From: Streptomyces macrolidinus
Lineage (GTDB): Bacteria; Actinomycetota; Actinomycetes; Streptomycetales; Streptomycetaceae
Direction of reading: 5' to 3'
NCBI RefSeq assembly: GCF_023887685.1
Contig: NZ_JAMWMR010000010.1
Location: 107,755 to 171,754, forward strand
DNA: 64,000 nucleotides
A program made the translations under genes and the position numbers. Positions 25,940 through 34,813 of this stretch are shown one piece after another (position 1 is the stretch's first letter; the number at the start of each line of letters is the position of its first letter). The notes beneath the pieces were generated by a model. It worked only from the letters and a program-made list of their open reading frames with translations. It was not told the origin of the DNA and made no database searches.

Positions 25940-27622
25940 TCACAGGTCCGTCCAGGACAGCCCGGGAAGGCCGTACTCGTCCGCGAGAGGGTTCCAGGCC
26001 GCGACGAAGTCCTGCTTCGCCGTCGTGGCGTCGGAGTTCGCCGAGTCCGCGTCCCGCCAGGCGCTCGTCCCCGTCACAGCGCTGGGGGTGCAGTTGCCCG
26101 ACACGACGTCCACCACGCGTACGTAGGCCCGGTCCGCCTCCTCCGAACTGCGCCAGGCGGTCCGCAGATCGGACACGAGGGAGGACGGGAGCCGGTCGAC
26201 GCCGAGCGCGTCCAGCTTGTCCACCAGTTCGGACCGCGCGTCGGCCGCCCCGGCGAACACCTGCCGGTCGCCCGCCAGGTCGCTGCACCGGGTCATCGAC
26301 CGCACGGCGTCGGAGACCCCGCTGCGCCGACCGGAGTTCTCGGAGAGGAGGCCGCTCAGCGCGCGGGCCTGTTCCTCGCGGGCCGAGGTGGTCTCGGTCG
26401 TCTCCTCCTGGCTGCTGGTGCCGGAGCTGGATCCCGAGCCGGACCCGGTTCCCGATCCGCCGTCGCCGCTCTCGTCGGAGCCGCCGCCGTGGTGGGTGAG
26501 CCAGACGGCGAGAGCGATCAGGCACAGGATCCCGATCAGCGTCGCGACCACCCGGCCGCCCGACCCGGAGCCGGGCGGACCGCCCGCCGCAGGGCGGACG
26601 GGCTGGGGGACATGCGCGGTGCCGGGCACGCCGACAGGTCCGGCGGGTCCGGCAGGTCCGGCAGGTCCGCCCGTCCCGGGACCCGGAGCGTTCTGCGGTC
26701 CGGCGCCCGGCCCTCCGGACTGCGGGCTCCCGGAACCCGTAGCGGCGGCCGACCGCTTGCGGGACCAGGTGACGGGCGCGTTGTCGACCGCACGGCGCAG
26801 CGGGTCGAGCCACTCGGTGAGGGCGGGCCGGTCGGAGGGTGTGCCGCTCAGCCCGCGCTCGGCCAGGTCGCCCACGGCCCGGTCGACGCTCCGCAGCGCG
26901 CTCGGGTCCTTTCCGTGCTGTTCGTGCAGGAAGAGACGGGTGGCGAGGAGCGCGAACTTGTACCCGTCCCCCTGCGGTGTCTCGGGTGCCTCACCGGCGG
27001 GCAGTTGCCAGCCGGGGGTCTGCGCGGGCTCCAGTGCCCAGGCACCGGCCAGGCCCATGGCGTCGCAGTCGATGAGGAAGCAGCCGGGCCGTGGCCCCGA
27101 CAGCGAGAACAGCAGGTTCTTCGGGGACAGATCACCGGCCACCACTCCCATCTCGTGGAGCCGCCCGAGCGTGTCGGCGAGGGCGAGCGGCAGGCCGAAC
27201 ATCTGCCGGGGCGAGACCTCTCCCACCATCCTGCCGACGAAGTCGAGGGGGTTGAGCAGGAATTCGAAACCGGCCGCCCTCCGGCCCGACACGTTGATGA
27301 AGAACTCGTCCGGGATCTGCCGCATCAAGAAGCCGCGGACGTCCGGCCCCTGGGTCACCAGGGCCGCGGGCCAGGCCGTGTGCCGTGCCATCCACTCGCC
27401 CTCCGCGGCCGGTCTGCCGGGCAGGAACGCCACCATGCGGTCCAGGACATCGACGTGCAGCTTGTGCAGCCAGTCCGGCTTGTACTCCTTGTAGGCCACC
27501 GGCCAGGTCTTGTTGATGAGCCGCTTCTCGACCTCCCATACGACACCCTGGCCCCCGTCGCCCAGGCTCCGGCCCAGTACCAGGTCGTCCTTGGCGATCC
27601 GCACGGCTCCCGCGCCGGTCAT
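25940..27622 (-). CDS. Membrane Ser/Thr protein kinase-like protein
   Basis: This 560-aa protein has a kinase-like domain (about 10-285): glycine loop GDGGQG at 21-26, lysine K45 in VAYKEYK, the catalytic-loop equivalent VAGDLSPKN (D164, N169; HRD histidine replaced) and IDCDAMG (D187) instead of DFG. A Pro/Gly-rich linker, a TM helix (about 357-377) and an extracytoplasmic domain of about 180 residues follow. It is the last gene of the six-gene operon and overlaps the PP2C stop by ATGA. With PP2C and vWA genes it matches the TerY-P type triad. Its divergent motifs make activity uncertain. Confidence 0.85.
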   Translation of the reverse strand: MTGAGAVRIAKDDLVLGRSLGDGGQGVVWEVEKRLINKTWPVAYKEYKPDWLHKLHVDVLDRMVAFLPGRPAAEGEWMARHTAWPAALVTQGPDVRGFLMRQIPDEFFINVSGRRAAGFEFLLNPLDFVGRMVGEVSPRQMFGLPLALADTLGRLHEMGVVAGDLSPKNLLFSLSGPRPGCFLIDCDAMGLAGAWALEPAQTPGWQLPAGEAPETPQGDGYKFALLATRLFLHEQHGKDPSALRSVDRAVGDLAERGLSGTPSDRPALTEWLDPLRRAVDNAPVTWSRKRSAAATGSGSPQSGGPGAGPQNAPGPGTGGPAGPAGPAGPVGVPGTAHVPQPVRPAAGGPPGSGSGGRVVATLIGILCLIALAVWLTHHGGGSDESGDGGSGTGSGSGSSSGTSSQEETTETTSAREEQARALSGLLSENSGRRSGVSDAVRSMTRCSDLAGDRQVFAGAADARSELVDKLDALGVDRLPSSLVSDLRTAWRSSEEADRAYVRVVDVVSGNCTPSAVTGTSAWRDADSANSDATTAKQDFVAAWNPLADEYGLPGLSWTDL

Positions 27623-29181
27623 CGCGGCCCGCCGGGCAGGCGATGGCGTGGCCAGACGGCGAGCAGGGTGCGGTCGTCGTCGAACGTCTCCCGCGAGAAG
27701 TCCAGCAGATGGGCGAGGGTCCTCGGCTCGGGCGGCGGTACCGCGAGGCCCGTGGCGAACAGGTCCCCCACCAGGCCCGTACCGTCGCCGAGGGGGACGC
27801 CGAATCCGTCGGTGCCCACCAGCAGGACGCTGTCCGGGGGCAGCTTGTACGAGATCGACCGCGACCGCGCCGACAGCCGGGGCAGCGCGACCACCGCCGT
27901 ACTGGAGATCTCCTCGGAGCCCGGGTCCTCGTCGTCCAGCAGCGGTGTGTACTCGCGGCCACGCAGACACCAGGCCGAGGAGTCACCGGCGCGGACCAGC
28001 GTGACATGCAGGATGCCGCCTTCGGCCGGTGCGACCGTGCCCGTCACCAGGGTCGTGGCCAGCGTCCTGGTGGCCTCCGCGTGCTCGGCCTCTGCGGGCT
28101 CCCGGCCGTGCGCGACCCGCATGAGCAGTTGGTACGCGGCGGCGTTCAGCACCCTGGACCAGTCCAACTCCTCCCGTCTCTCGCCGAGTTGGACCAGCAG
28201 GTCGTTCACAGCCGTACGACAGGCCAGCGCGGCCCCGATGTGCGAGAGAGGGGCCGAGGAGACGCCGTCGGCCACGGCGAAGACGACCGTGCCCGTCGGC
28301 TCGTGGCAGGCGACGACCACGTCGTCCTGCCGGGGGCTGCCGCCGAAGCGGTGCGCGTCGCCGCGCACCGAGGCCAGCCGCACCGTCAGATGCGGGGTCG
28401 ACCAGCCGTCGAAGATCGTGTCGGGCCGGTAGGGGTCGGCGGGCGGCGGCTTCGGCTCCACCCGCGCCGAGGGCCTGCCGAGCACGATCCGCTGCCATCG
28501 GTCCTCGTCGTCCGCGCGCCGCGGGTCGGGAGCGGGCGGGGCGTACGGCTGCCCGTACGGCTGCCCGAGCAACGGCCCGCGCGTCGGCCCGTGTGGTTGC
28601 TGCGGCTGTTGCGGCTGTTGCTGTGGTGCGGGTTCCTGGCGGCGCGGCGCCGCGTGCCGGGGCCCGGCGGCGGGAGGAGCCGCGGCGTCACCCGGCGCGC
28701 CGCCGCGCATCTCCCGGTCACCGGGGGCTTCCGGCGCGCCCTGCCGCGGTGGCCCGGACTGCGACCACGACGTGTCCTGCCGTCCCGGCCCTGACGGAGC
28801 TGACCGCTGCGGTGCGGTGAGGTCCGGGCCGCCGTACGCCGGGACTTCGTACTCCGGGACGACGTAGTCGGGGACGGCGTACGCGGGCGCCGGGCCCACC
28901 GGCCGCGCGGACGGCGGGGTGTGCCTGGGCGGTGCGCTCGGCGGGGGCGGCGGGAGCGGCGGGAGCGGCGCGGGCTCCGTCCGGCCCCTCGGCTCCACCG
29001 GCTCTCTCAGGTCCCTCGGGTCCCTCCGCTCCACCGGCTCTCTCGGATCCCACGGGTCCCTCGAACCCACCGGCTCTCGCGGATCCCACGGGTCCGCCGG
29101 ATCCGATGTGCCCTGCGCGTCCGGTGTGTCCGCGTCCTCGGCCGACCGGTCCCTCCCCCGCCAGAACGCCCACCTGTCCAC
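27619..29181 (-). CDS. PP2C-family protein phosphatase with repeat-rich N-terminus
   Basis: This 520-aa protein has an N-terminal region of about 270 residues that is low-complexity Pro-rich, including three 12-residue repeats of DPREPV type and a QQQPQQPQQP stretch. The C-terminal PP2C domain retains metal-binding motifs RQDDVVV, VADGVSS, RAGDSSAWC, VGTDGFG and DDDR (501-504). The start is GTG 29181, 1 nt from the vWA stop and preceded by GAGG. It presumably reverses phosphorylation by the downstream kinase, to which it is translationally coupled. Confidence 0.87.
   Translation of the reverse strand: MDRWAFWRGRDRSAEDADTPDAQGTSDPADPWDPREPVGSRDPWDPREPVERRDPRDLREPVEPRGRTEPAPLPPLPPPPPSAPPRHTPPSARPVGPAPAYAVPDYVVPEYEVPAYGGPDLTAPQRSAPSGPGRQDTSWSQSGPPRQGAPEAPGDREMRGGAPGDAAAPPAAGPRHAAPRRQEPAPQQQPQQPQQPHGPTRGPLLGQPYGQPYAPPAPDPRRADDEDRWQRIVLGRPSARVEPKPPPADPYRPDTIFDGWSTPHLTVRLASVRGDAHRFGGSPRQDDVVVACHEPTGTVVFAVADGVSSAPLSHIGAALACRTAVNDLLVQLGERREELDWSRVLNAAAYQLLMRVAHGREPAEAEHAEATRTLATTLVTGTVAPAEGGILHVTLVRAGDSSAWCLRGREYTPLLDDEDPGSEEISSTAVVALPRLSARSRSISYKLPPDSVLLVGTDGFGVPLGDGTGLVGDLFATGLAVPPPEPRTLAHLLDFSRETFDDDRTLLAVWPRHRLPGGPR
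28992..29099. repeat. Three tandem 36-bp repeats within the PP2C gene
   Basis: Units start at 28992, 29028 and 29064, each built around CACCGGCTCTC and GGGTCC. They keep the frame and encode 12-residue DPREPVxxRDP(W)-type repeats in the disordered N-terminal region. Confidence 0.75.
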
Positions 29182-29182
29182 G

Positions 29183-29860
29183 TCAGACCTCGTCGATCGC
29201 GAGCCTGAAGCCCTCCGGCTTCTCCACCACCAACTCGGGCTGCCCCGATGCCATCGCGTTGCCCGACTCGACCACGCTCTTGGTGAGCGCGGTGAAGAAC
29301 TTGGCGATGGAGTCGCCGAGTTGGGCCCCAGGAAGGGACACGAACGCGAACTCCGACTGCGTCGCAACGGACAGGATGGTCTCCGCCCGAGCCGACCCCA
29401 TCCCGAACGCGATGACGTTCGGCGCCGCTCCGGTGACGGACCGGTCGGTGAGCCTGCGGTGCGTCTCGCGCCACTCCTCGCCGCAGGTGGGCTGCCCGTC
29501 GCTGAGGAAGAAGACCGCGGGCCGGTGCACCCGGTACCCCTGGGACTTCAGGGTCCGCACATCCTGCGGGATGCGCTTCAGCAGCGCCCCGAACGCCGCG
29601 TCGTAGTTCGTGCCGCCGCCCGCGGACAGCCGGGGCAGATCGGCCTCGCTTCTCAGGTCGGCCAGGATCAGCCGCTCGGTCACGCCATGGGCGAAGCCGA
29701 GCACCGAGAAGCGCACCTTGGCCGCCGCCATCGGCTCGCCCAGCAACGCGACATGCAGCGACTTCATGCCCTCGTTGAGGTCACCGACGTACTCCGCCAT
29801 CGACCCGGACTCGTCCGCGAGGACGTACACGGGCAGCAGTTGCCCCAGTGTCTCAGCCAT
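29183..29860 (-). CDS. TerY-like von Willebrand factor A domain protein
   Basis: This 225-aa single vWA domain has an intact MIDAS: DESGS (D16, S18, S20), the threonine in GGGTNYD, and the aspartate in FLSDGQPT. This resembles TerY of tellurium/stress systems, where vWA proteins act with PP2C and kinase partners as metal-dependent scaffolds. ATG 29860 follows a GGGAGAG site. It sits between the SPFH/vWA gene (23-nt gap) and the PP2C gene (1-nt gap). Confidence 0.88.
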   Translation of the reverse strand: MAETLGQLLPVYVLADESGSMAEYVGDLNEGMKSLHVALLGEPMAAAKVRFSVLGFAHGVTERLILADLRSEADLPRLSAGGGTNYDAAFGALLKRIPQDVRTLKSQGYRVHRPAVFFLSDGQPTCGEEWRETHRRLTDRSVTGAAPNVIAFGMGSARAETILSVATQSEFAFVSLPGAQLGDSIAKFFTALTKSVVESGNAMASGQPELVVEKPEGFRLAIDEV

Positions 29861-29883
29861 CCCACTCTCTCCCCTCGACCCTC

Positions 29884-31653
29884 TCAGCTCTCCTGCTCGG
29901 CCCCGACGGGTCTGAGCCCCTGCGGGCACTCCAGCCGCAGCTCCATCTGCCCGGCGAGTGCGCTCCGGCCCAGATGCAGCAGCGTCCGCTGCAACAGGAC
30001 CGAGAACTGCACCGCCGACTGGGCCACATCCATGTTCTCGACGGCGACGACGCCCAACTCGGGCCGCGAGGCGAGCCGTTGCACCGTCCTGACCCGGCCC
30101 GGCCCGATCCCGCAGGCCACCAGGTGCGGGTAGTACTTGTGCGCCATCAACTCGGCGTGTGCGGCGGGCCATTCGGCGTCGTCCTCGGCCTGGCCGACGG
30201 CGAGGAAGAGGACGACGGGCCGCAGCACGCGCGAGACCTGCTCCTTGAGCCGCTCCGTCTCCAGCGACACCAGGTCCAACAGCCGCCGCAGCACCGGCTG
30301 GTAGCGGCAGCCGGGTGTGCTGCTCAGCCCCGGGATGCCCGTGCGCCAGGAGACCTCGGTGAGCGGCAGCACCACATCGGCGCCGTCGGCGTAGGTGAGC
30401 ACCGACAGGCGGAGCGCGCCGGACACGTCGGGGCTGTTGGCGAGCAGCGTCTGCACCGAGCGCAGCGCGTTGCCCAGCTCGGTGACGCAGCCCGCCGCGG
30501 CCGAGGAGGTGTCCAGGACGACGTACACCGGGAGCAGTCCGTTCGGCGGCGCGGCGGTTGCAGGCGGCGGGGTGCTGCCGCCCCACTGCACGGGCCCGCC
30601 GCTCGGTACGGCCACGGGCGCGGACGCCGGGTGGCCCGCACGGGAATCCTGGGGCGGTGCCGCGTAGCCGGGGCTCGACGGCGCGGTGCCCGAGACGAAC
30701 GACGGGGCGACTCCGGCATCCGGGCGTTCGAGCACTCCGGCGACCCCGGTGCCGGGCGCGCTCGGGCCGAGCACGCCCTGCCGCAGCCCGGGAAGGTCGA
30801 CCTCGCGGACCACGCCCCGCTCGATGAGGTACTTGACCATCTCGGCGTGGCGCTGGTCGCGGATCTCGTGCTGCGCGGCCTCGGACTCCCTTACCCGCGC
30901 GAGCAGTTCCAGCGCGTGCACCGTCTCCTCGGGATGGCGGACCAGATGCTCGCGGACGAGGTGGTCGAAGTCCAGCGGGGTGCCGTCCAGGACGGCGCGC
31001 TCCGCCGCGTTCCGCCGTCTGCGGCCGTCCGCCCGGATGTCCTCGATCTGCTCGTCGGACCGGGCCTCGCCGACCCTCATCTGATGGGTGTGCACGCCCA
31101 GTTGGGCGCGCCGCCTGGCCTCTTCCAGCTCCTGGATGTGGCGGGCCGCCGCGGCGTCGGGCTCCATCTGGATCTTGCAGTGGTAGATGGTGATGCCGTC
31201 GGGCAGCCGGATCTCGCGGTCCAGTTCCTGGTTGATCGCGAGCTGGGCCTCCATCGCCTGCGTGATCGCGAACCGCGCGGCGCACAGCCGGATCCGGTCG
31301 GTGAGGTATCCGTACACGACCGCCAGCGCGTCCCGTACGTTCCTCGCCACCACCAGCGCCGGATCGTGCACCCGGAAGCCGACGTCGATCGTCGCCTGGA
31401 AGCGATGCCCACCGTCCTTGCAGGTCAAGGGAGTTCGGGTGACGGCTGCCTGGCGCCGGTGGTCGCTGAGGTCGACGACGTAGCAGGCGCGGCCCTTGCC
31501 GAACCAGCGCTGGCCGAGGGTGCGGACCCGTTCGACCTCGAAGGGGCCGCCCTCCACCGGGTAGACGATCGCCACCGACGGGGGAAGATCCGGCAGTTCA
31601 CCCACCCGACCGCGGGCGATCGCACGGTCGTTGAGGATCAGCGAAACGGTCAT
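29884..31653 (-). CDS. SPFH-like / coiled-coil / vWA protein
   Basis: This 589-aa protein has residues 1-165 resembling an SPFH/band-7 domain, with strands followed by FRVHDPALVVARNVRDAL and a helix LCAARFAITQAMEAQL. Residues 166-285 are a charged coiled coil, 290-370 a Pro/Ala linker, and 372-585 a second vWA domain (LLPVYVVLDTSSA at 372-385). The vWA MIDAS is degenerate at its third position (DTSSA), so metal binding is doubtful. There is no TM helix. It may be an oligomerising scaffold. The start ATG 31653 is 2 nt after the NTPase stop. Confidence 0.75.
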   Translation of the reverse strand: MTVSLILNDRAIARGRVGELPDLPPSVAIVYPVEGGPFEVERVRTLGQRWFGKGRACYVVDLSDHRRQAAVTRTPLTCKDGGHRFQATIDVGFRVHDPALVVARNVRDALAVVYGYLTDRIRLCAARFAITQAMEAQLAINQELDREIRLPDGITIYHCKIQMEPDAAAARHIQELEEARRRAQLGVHTHQMRVGEARSDEQIEDIRADGRRRRNAAERAVLDGTPLDFDHLVREHLVRHPEETVHALELLARVRESEAAQHEIRDQRHAEMVKYLIERGVVREVDLPGLRQGVLGPSAPGTGVAGVLERPDAGVAPSFVSGTAPSSPGYAAPPQDSRAGHPASAPVAVPSGGPVQWGGSTPPPATAAPPNGLLPVYVVLDTSSAAAGCVTELGNALRSVQTLLANSPDVSGALRLSVLTYADGADVVLPLTEVSWRTGIPGLSSTPGCRYQPVLRRLLDLVSLETERLKEQVSRVLRPVVLFLAVGQAEDDAEWPAAHAELMAHKYYPHLVACGIGPGRVRTVQRLASRPELGVVAVENMDVAQSAVQFSVLLQRTLLHLGRSALAGQMELRLECPQGLRPVGAEQES

Positions 31654-31655
31654 CG

Positions 31656-33944
31656 TCACACCCTTTCCAGGTCGAGCTGCGCATGCACCATGGCGGCCGT
31701 CAGCGGCAGCCCCGCGATCCGGTCCGGATGGATCCAGGCGTCGGCGCAGCCGCGCAGGATCCGGCCGGAGCGCAGGTCTCCCTGCGCGATGGCGCCGACG
31801 AGCAGCCGGAGCATCTCGCGCAGTTCCGAGTCCTGTTCGGCGAGCGCCGCCCAGTTGCCCAGGACCTGCTCCGCCTCGCCGTGGAAGAAGGACTCGTTGA
31901 GCGCGGCGCGCCACAACCGGACGAAGGAATCGCGCAGTTCGGGCCGGTGGTGGGCCAGATGGAGCAGGAGTGGCCACTCGGGCACCGCGGCGGCCCCCGC
32001 TGCCGAGCCGCCGGGCGGCTCGATGTCCTTGGTCTCCACGACCACCTGGGCCGCGACGATCAGGAAGGCGAGGGTCGCCGCGCGGCCCGAGCGGTGATCC
32101 TCCACCCGCGCCCACAGCATGGCCAGTACGGATCCGGTCACATCCTGGTCGTCGGCCACCAGGTCGGCCAGCGCGTTGCCGATGGCCACGGCCACCGTCA
32201 CGCTGTCGACCGCGAGCAGCTTGGCCAGTTCGTCGACGGGGCGGTCCGACACGGCCTTGAGGCCGTGCACCCGGGCGGCGGCCGCGCGCGGCGCGGGCCG
32301 CTCGTCCGCGTACCAGCCGTCGACCAGCGCGGTCGCCTGCCCCCGCACCCAGGGGTGCTGGCAGGCCACGGACAGGGCATAGGCGACGGCGGTGCGGTGC
32401 GGCGCGCTGTCGCTGCGCGCCCAGGGCGCAAGGATCCGGCGTTCGATGTGCCGGTAGGCCTCGGCGGCGAGCACCCCGAGACCGGAAGCCGCCGCGTAGA
32501 CCCGTACCTGCTCCGCCGGGTGGACCACCAACTCGGCCAGCCAGTCGAGGAGTTCCTTCTGGATCTCGTACTGGGTCCAGGCGTGCACGATGACCCTGCG
32601 CGCGTAGCCGGGGTCCAGGTACTCCAGCACCTTGCCGGGCTCACCGCCCGGCTTGTCGCTCTCCTGGGCGCGCAGCCGCAGCAGTTGGCGGCGCCGGGGT
32701 GTCTCGAACAGGTCCGTGGAGTGCGGTACGCGCCCGTCGGGGCCCGCCGCCCTGAGGTACGGCGTGTCGTCCGCGAGGCGCTCGCGCAGCGACCGGGCGG
32801 CCTCGGCGATGTCCTCCTGCGGCAGGCCGTTGAGCACGGCGAGGGCGAGCGCGAAGCTGCGGACGGAGGCGTCGGGCAGGCTCTCGGCCCAGATCTCGAA
32901 GTCCTCCATCTCCAGCCGGGCCCGGTGCTCGCGCAGCCGCTCCAGGTCGACGGCGCCGTGGACGTCGTACTGCTCGCTCAGCGCCGCGGCGAGGTCCCCG
33001 GCCTCGCGGCAGGCGGGGAGGTCGCCGAGCAGTTCGGCGATCACGCCGCATACGTCCTCGCGGTCGAGCAGCCGGTCGGCGTCGCGTTCGCGCAGCCGCC
33101 ACCGCAGGTGCGCGCGGACCACGTCCAGGGACCGCGGGGCGTCCGCCAGGTCCCGTACCCCGGCGAGGAGTTCGCCGTCCGCGAGTTCGCCGTCCGCCAC
33201 CGTGACGACCATCCACGCGTCCGCCTGCGACAGCGCGCCCTGGACCTTCTCGTACGCCTCCCGCCCGAGGTTGCCGATGTCCTCGGGGCGCTCCAGCAGG
33301 AAGCCGGCACCGGGCTCGATGACCCCGCGGTCGTTCTCCAACTGCTCGGCCAGGTGGGCGAAGTCGACGTCCTTGTCCAGGTGGTACAGCGTGCCCCGGC
33401 AGGCCCCGAGGAGCAGCCGTACGGCCATCGCGGACTTGCCGTACCCGGCGGCCCCGCGCAGGATCAGCAGCCGCTGCCGGGCGAGCGCGTCACGGGCGTC
33501 GGGCAGGTCGGCGGGCGCGCAGTAGGCGTGCCGGACGCGTTCGGCGACGAGCGGGGACAGCACGCGCAGTCTGCGTCTGCCGCCGCCCAGCACCAGGACG
33601 TACTTGTCGCCGCCGACCAGGTCGCCCTCGACGTTGGCCACGGCGTGCTGGAGATGCCCGCGCCGCTGCGATCCCAGCCCGACCTGGCCGGTCGCCTCGT
33701 ACGACTCCGCGCCCGGACCCGACTGCGGCGGCGGGGCCGCGCCGTCGTCCGTACCCGTCGTCGGCTGCGCCGGGGGCGTGCTGTCGGGGGGGCCGTGGGC
33801 CGCTTCGGGGCCCGGACCCGGGGCGGGCGGCTGGGGCGGCACACCGCCCGCTCCGCCCGCCCCGGGTCCCCCCGTTCCGGCCGCCGGTCGGCTCCCCTCT
33901 GGTGCTCCGGCGGCCGGGGCCCCTCCGGGCGCGCCGGCGGTCAC
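31656..33944 (-). CDS. Large P-loop NTPase with GDxxxGDK motif (STAND-like)
   Basis: This 762-aa protein has residues 1-80 as a Pro/Gly/Ala-rich tail. VEGDLVGGDKYV (105-116) is a GDxxxGDK motif of a kind seen near NTPases of conflict systems. Walker A is GAAGYGKS (164-171), and a Walker-B-like strand is DAWMVVTVAD. The remainder is an alpha-helical, repeat-like region of about 500 residues with no recognised catalytic motif, possibly a sensor. GTG 33944 overlaps the cyclase-like stop (GTGA). A STAND-like regulatory ATPase is the best guess. Confidence 0.72.
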   Translation of the reverse strand: MTAGAPGGAPAAGAPEGSRPAAGTGGPGAGGAGGVPPQPPAPGPGPEAAHGPPDSTPPAQPTTGTDDGAAPPPQSGPGAESYEATGQVGLGSQRRGHLQHAVANVEGDLVGGDKYVLVLGGGRRRLRVLSPLVAERVRHAYCAPADLPDARDALARQRLLILRGAAGYGKSAMAVRLLLGACRGTLYHLDKDVDFAHLAEQLENDRGVIEPGAGFLLERPEDIGNLGREAYEKVQGALSQADAWMVVTVADGELADGELLAGVRDLADAPRSLDVVRAHLRWRLRERDADRLLDREDVCGVIAELLGDLPACREAGDLAAALSEQYDVHGAVDLERLREHRARLEMEDFEIWAESLPDASVRSFALALAVLNGLPQEDIAEAARSLRERLADDTPYLRAAGPDGRVPHSTDLFETPRRRQLLRLRAQESDKPGGEPGKVLEYLDPGYARRVIVHAWTQYEIQKELLDWLAELVVHPAEQVRVYAAASGLGVLAAEAYRHIERRILAPWARSDSAPHRTAVAYALSVACQHPWVRGQATALVDGWYADERPAPRAAAARVHGLKAVSDRPVDELAKLLAVDSVTVAVAIGNALADLVADDQDVTGSVLAMLWARVEDHRSGRAATLAFLIVAAQVVVETKDIEPPGGSAAGAAAVPEWPLLLHLAHHRPELRDSFVRLWRAALNESFFHGEAEQVLGNWAALAEQDSELREMLRLLVGAIAQGDLRSGRILRGCADAWIHPDRIAGLPLTAAMVHAQLDLERV

Positions 33945-34696
33945 AGCCGCACGCTCCCGGTGGTGTGGACGCTGACGTGCTTGTCACCTGCGATCTGATC
34001 GCCCTGGACGGTCCGGGCGTGCTGCACGACGGTGGGGCGGCCCGGGGCGTCCTGGTCGCCCTCGGCGGACCCGCTGGCGGCCGAGGCGGCCGACTCGGGC
34101 GGCAGCCCAGGCGGGGCCGGACGCCCCGGAACGGTGATCCAACTGTCGATCCGCTCGCCGTGCTTGGTGGTGAAGGCGCAGGGCAGATAGGCGGCCGGGT
34201 CGATGCCGCGGTGCCCGTGTCCGATCACTCCCCGGTACACCTCGTCCGAGACGGCGAACACCATCCGCGCGGACGGGGCGGCGCTCAGCACGTCCCGCAG
34301 GGGCTGGGCGTCCACCAGCCGGCAGGCGGTGTTGACGGCGTCGCCCGACCAGCCGTGCTCGTCGGGTGCCGCCAGCCCCTGGTGCAGGGCCAGGCGCAGC
34401 CGGAGCGCGTGCTCCTCGTTCGACTGCTCGGCGTGGACGCCCAGTTCGGTGTCCAACTCGGTCACGAACGGCCCCGCGAGCAGGACCGGGGGCACCGCCG
34501 GAGAGACCAGCATCAGCACGCCGTCGCCGCGGTCCTCCGTCACGGTGTCGGCCGCGGCGAGCCCGGCCCGCTCCATCGCGCCGGAGAGCGCCCGGTACAT
34601 CGCGGCGCGAACCCGCCGCTGCACGGGATCGCGGCGCGAACTGAAGTTCTCGACGTCCAGCACCATGATCCAGTGGTGCGTCGCCTCTCCCGCCAT
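33941..34696 (-). CDS. Class III nucleotidyl-cyclase-like protein with GDxxxGDK tail
   Basis: This 251-aa protein matches the cyclase homology domain. The first metal Asp is D14 in LDVENFS, the second D58 in EDRGDGVL, and LALHQGL is the HxG strand. GDAVNTACRL carries N122 and R126, the transition-state residues. E54 aligns to the purine-selecting Lys of adenylate cyclases (Glu in guanylate cyclases), so substrate choice is uncertain. The C-terminal VQGDQIAGDKHV repeats the motif of the downstream NTPase. It is the first gene of the operon; ATG 34696 follows GGGGGAGG. Confidence 0.76.
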   Translation of the reverse strand: MAGEATHHWIMVLDVENFSSRRDPVQRRVRAAMYRALSGAMERAGLAAADTVTEDRGDGVLMLVSPAVPPVLLAGPFVTELDTELGVHAEQSNEEHALRLRLALHQGLAAPDEHGWSGDAVNTACRLVDAQPLRDVLSAAPSARMVFAVSDEVYRGVIGHGHRGIDPAAYLPCAFTTKHGERIDSWITVPGRPAPPGLPPESAASAASGSAEGDQDAPGRPTVVQHARTVQGDQIAGDKHVSVHTTGSVRL

Positions 34697-34813
34697 GGGT
34701 CTGCCTCCCCCGCCGCTCGAACGGCTTCCCAGTAGACGGCATACGGAGGGAGGCGGTCCACGCCATGTGGCGCACTGACAGGAATGGCCGGAATCGCTCG
34801 CAGAAGTGTGCGT

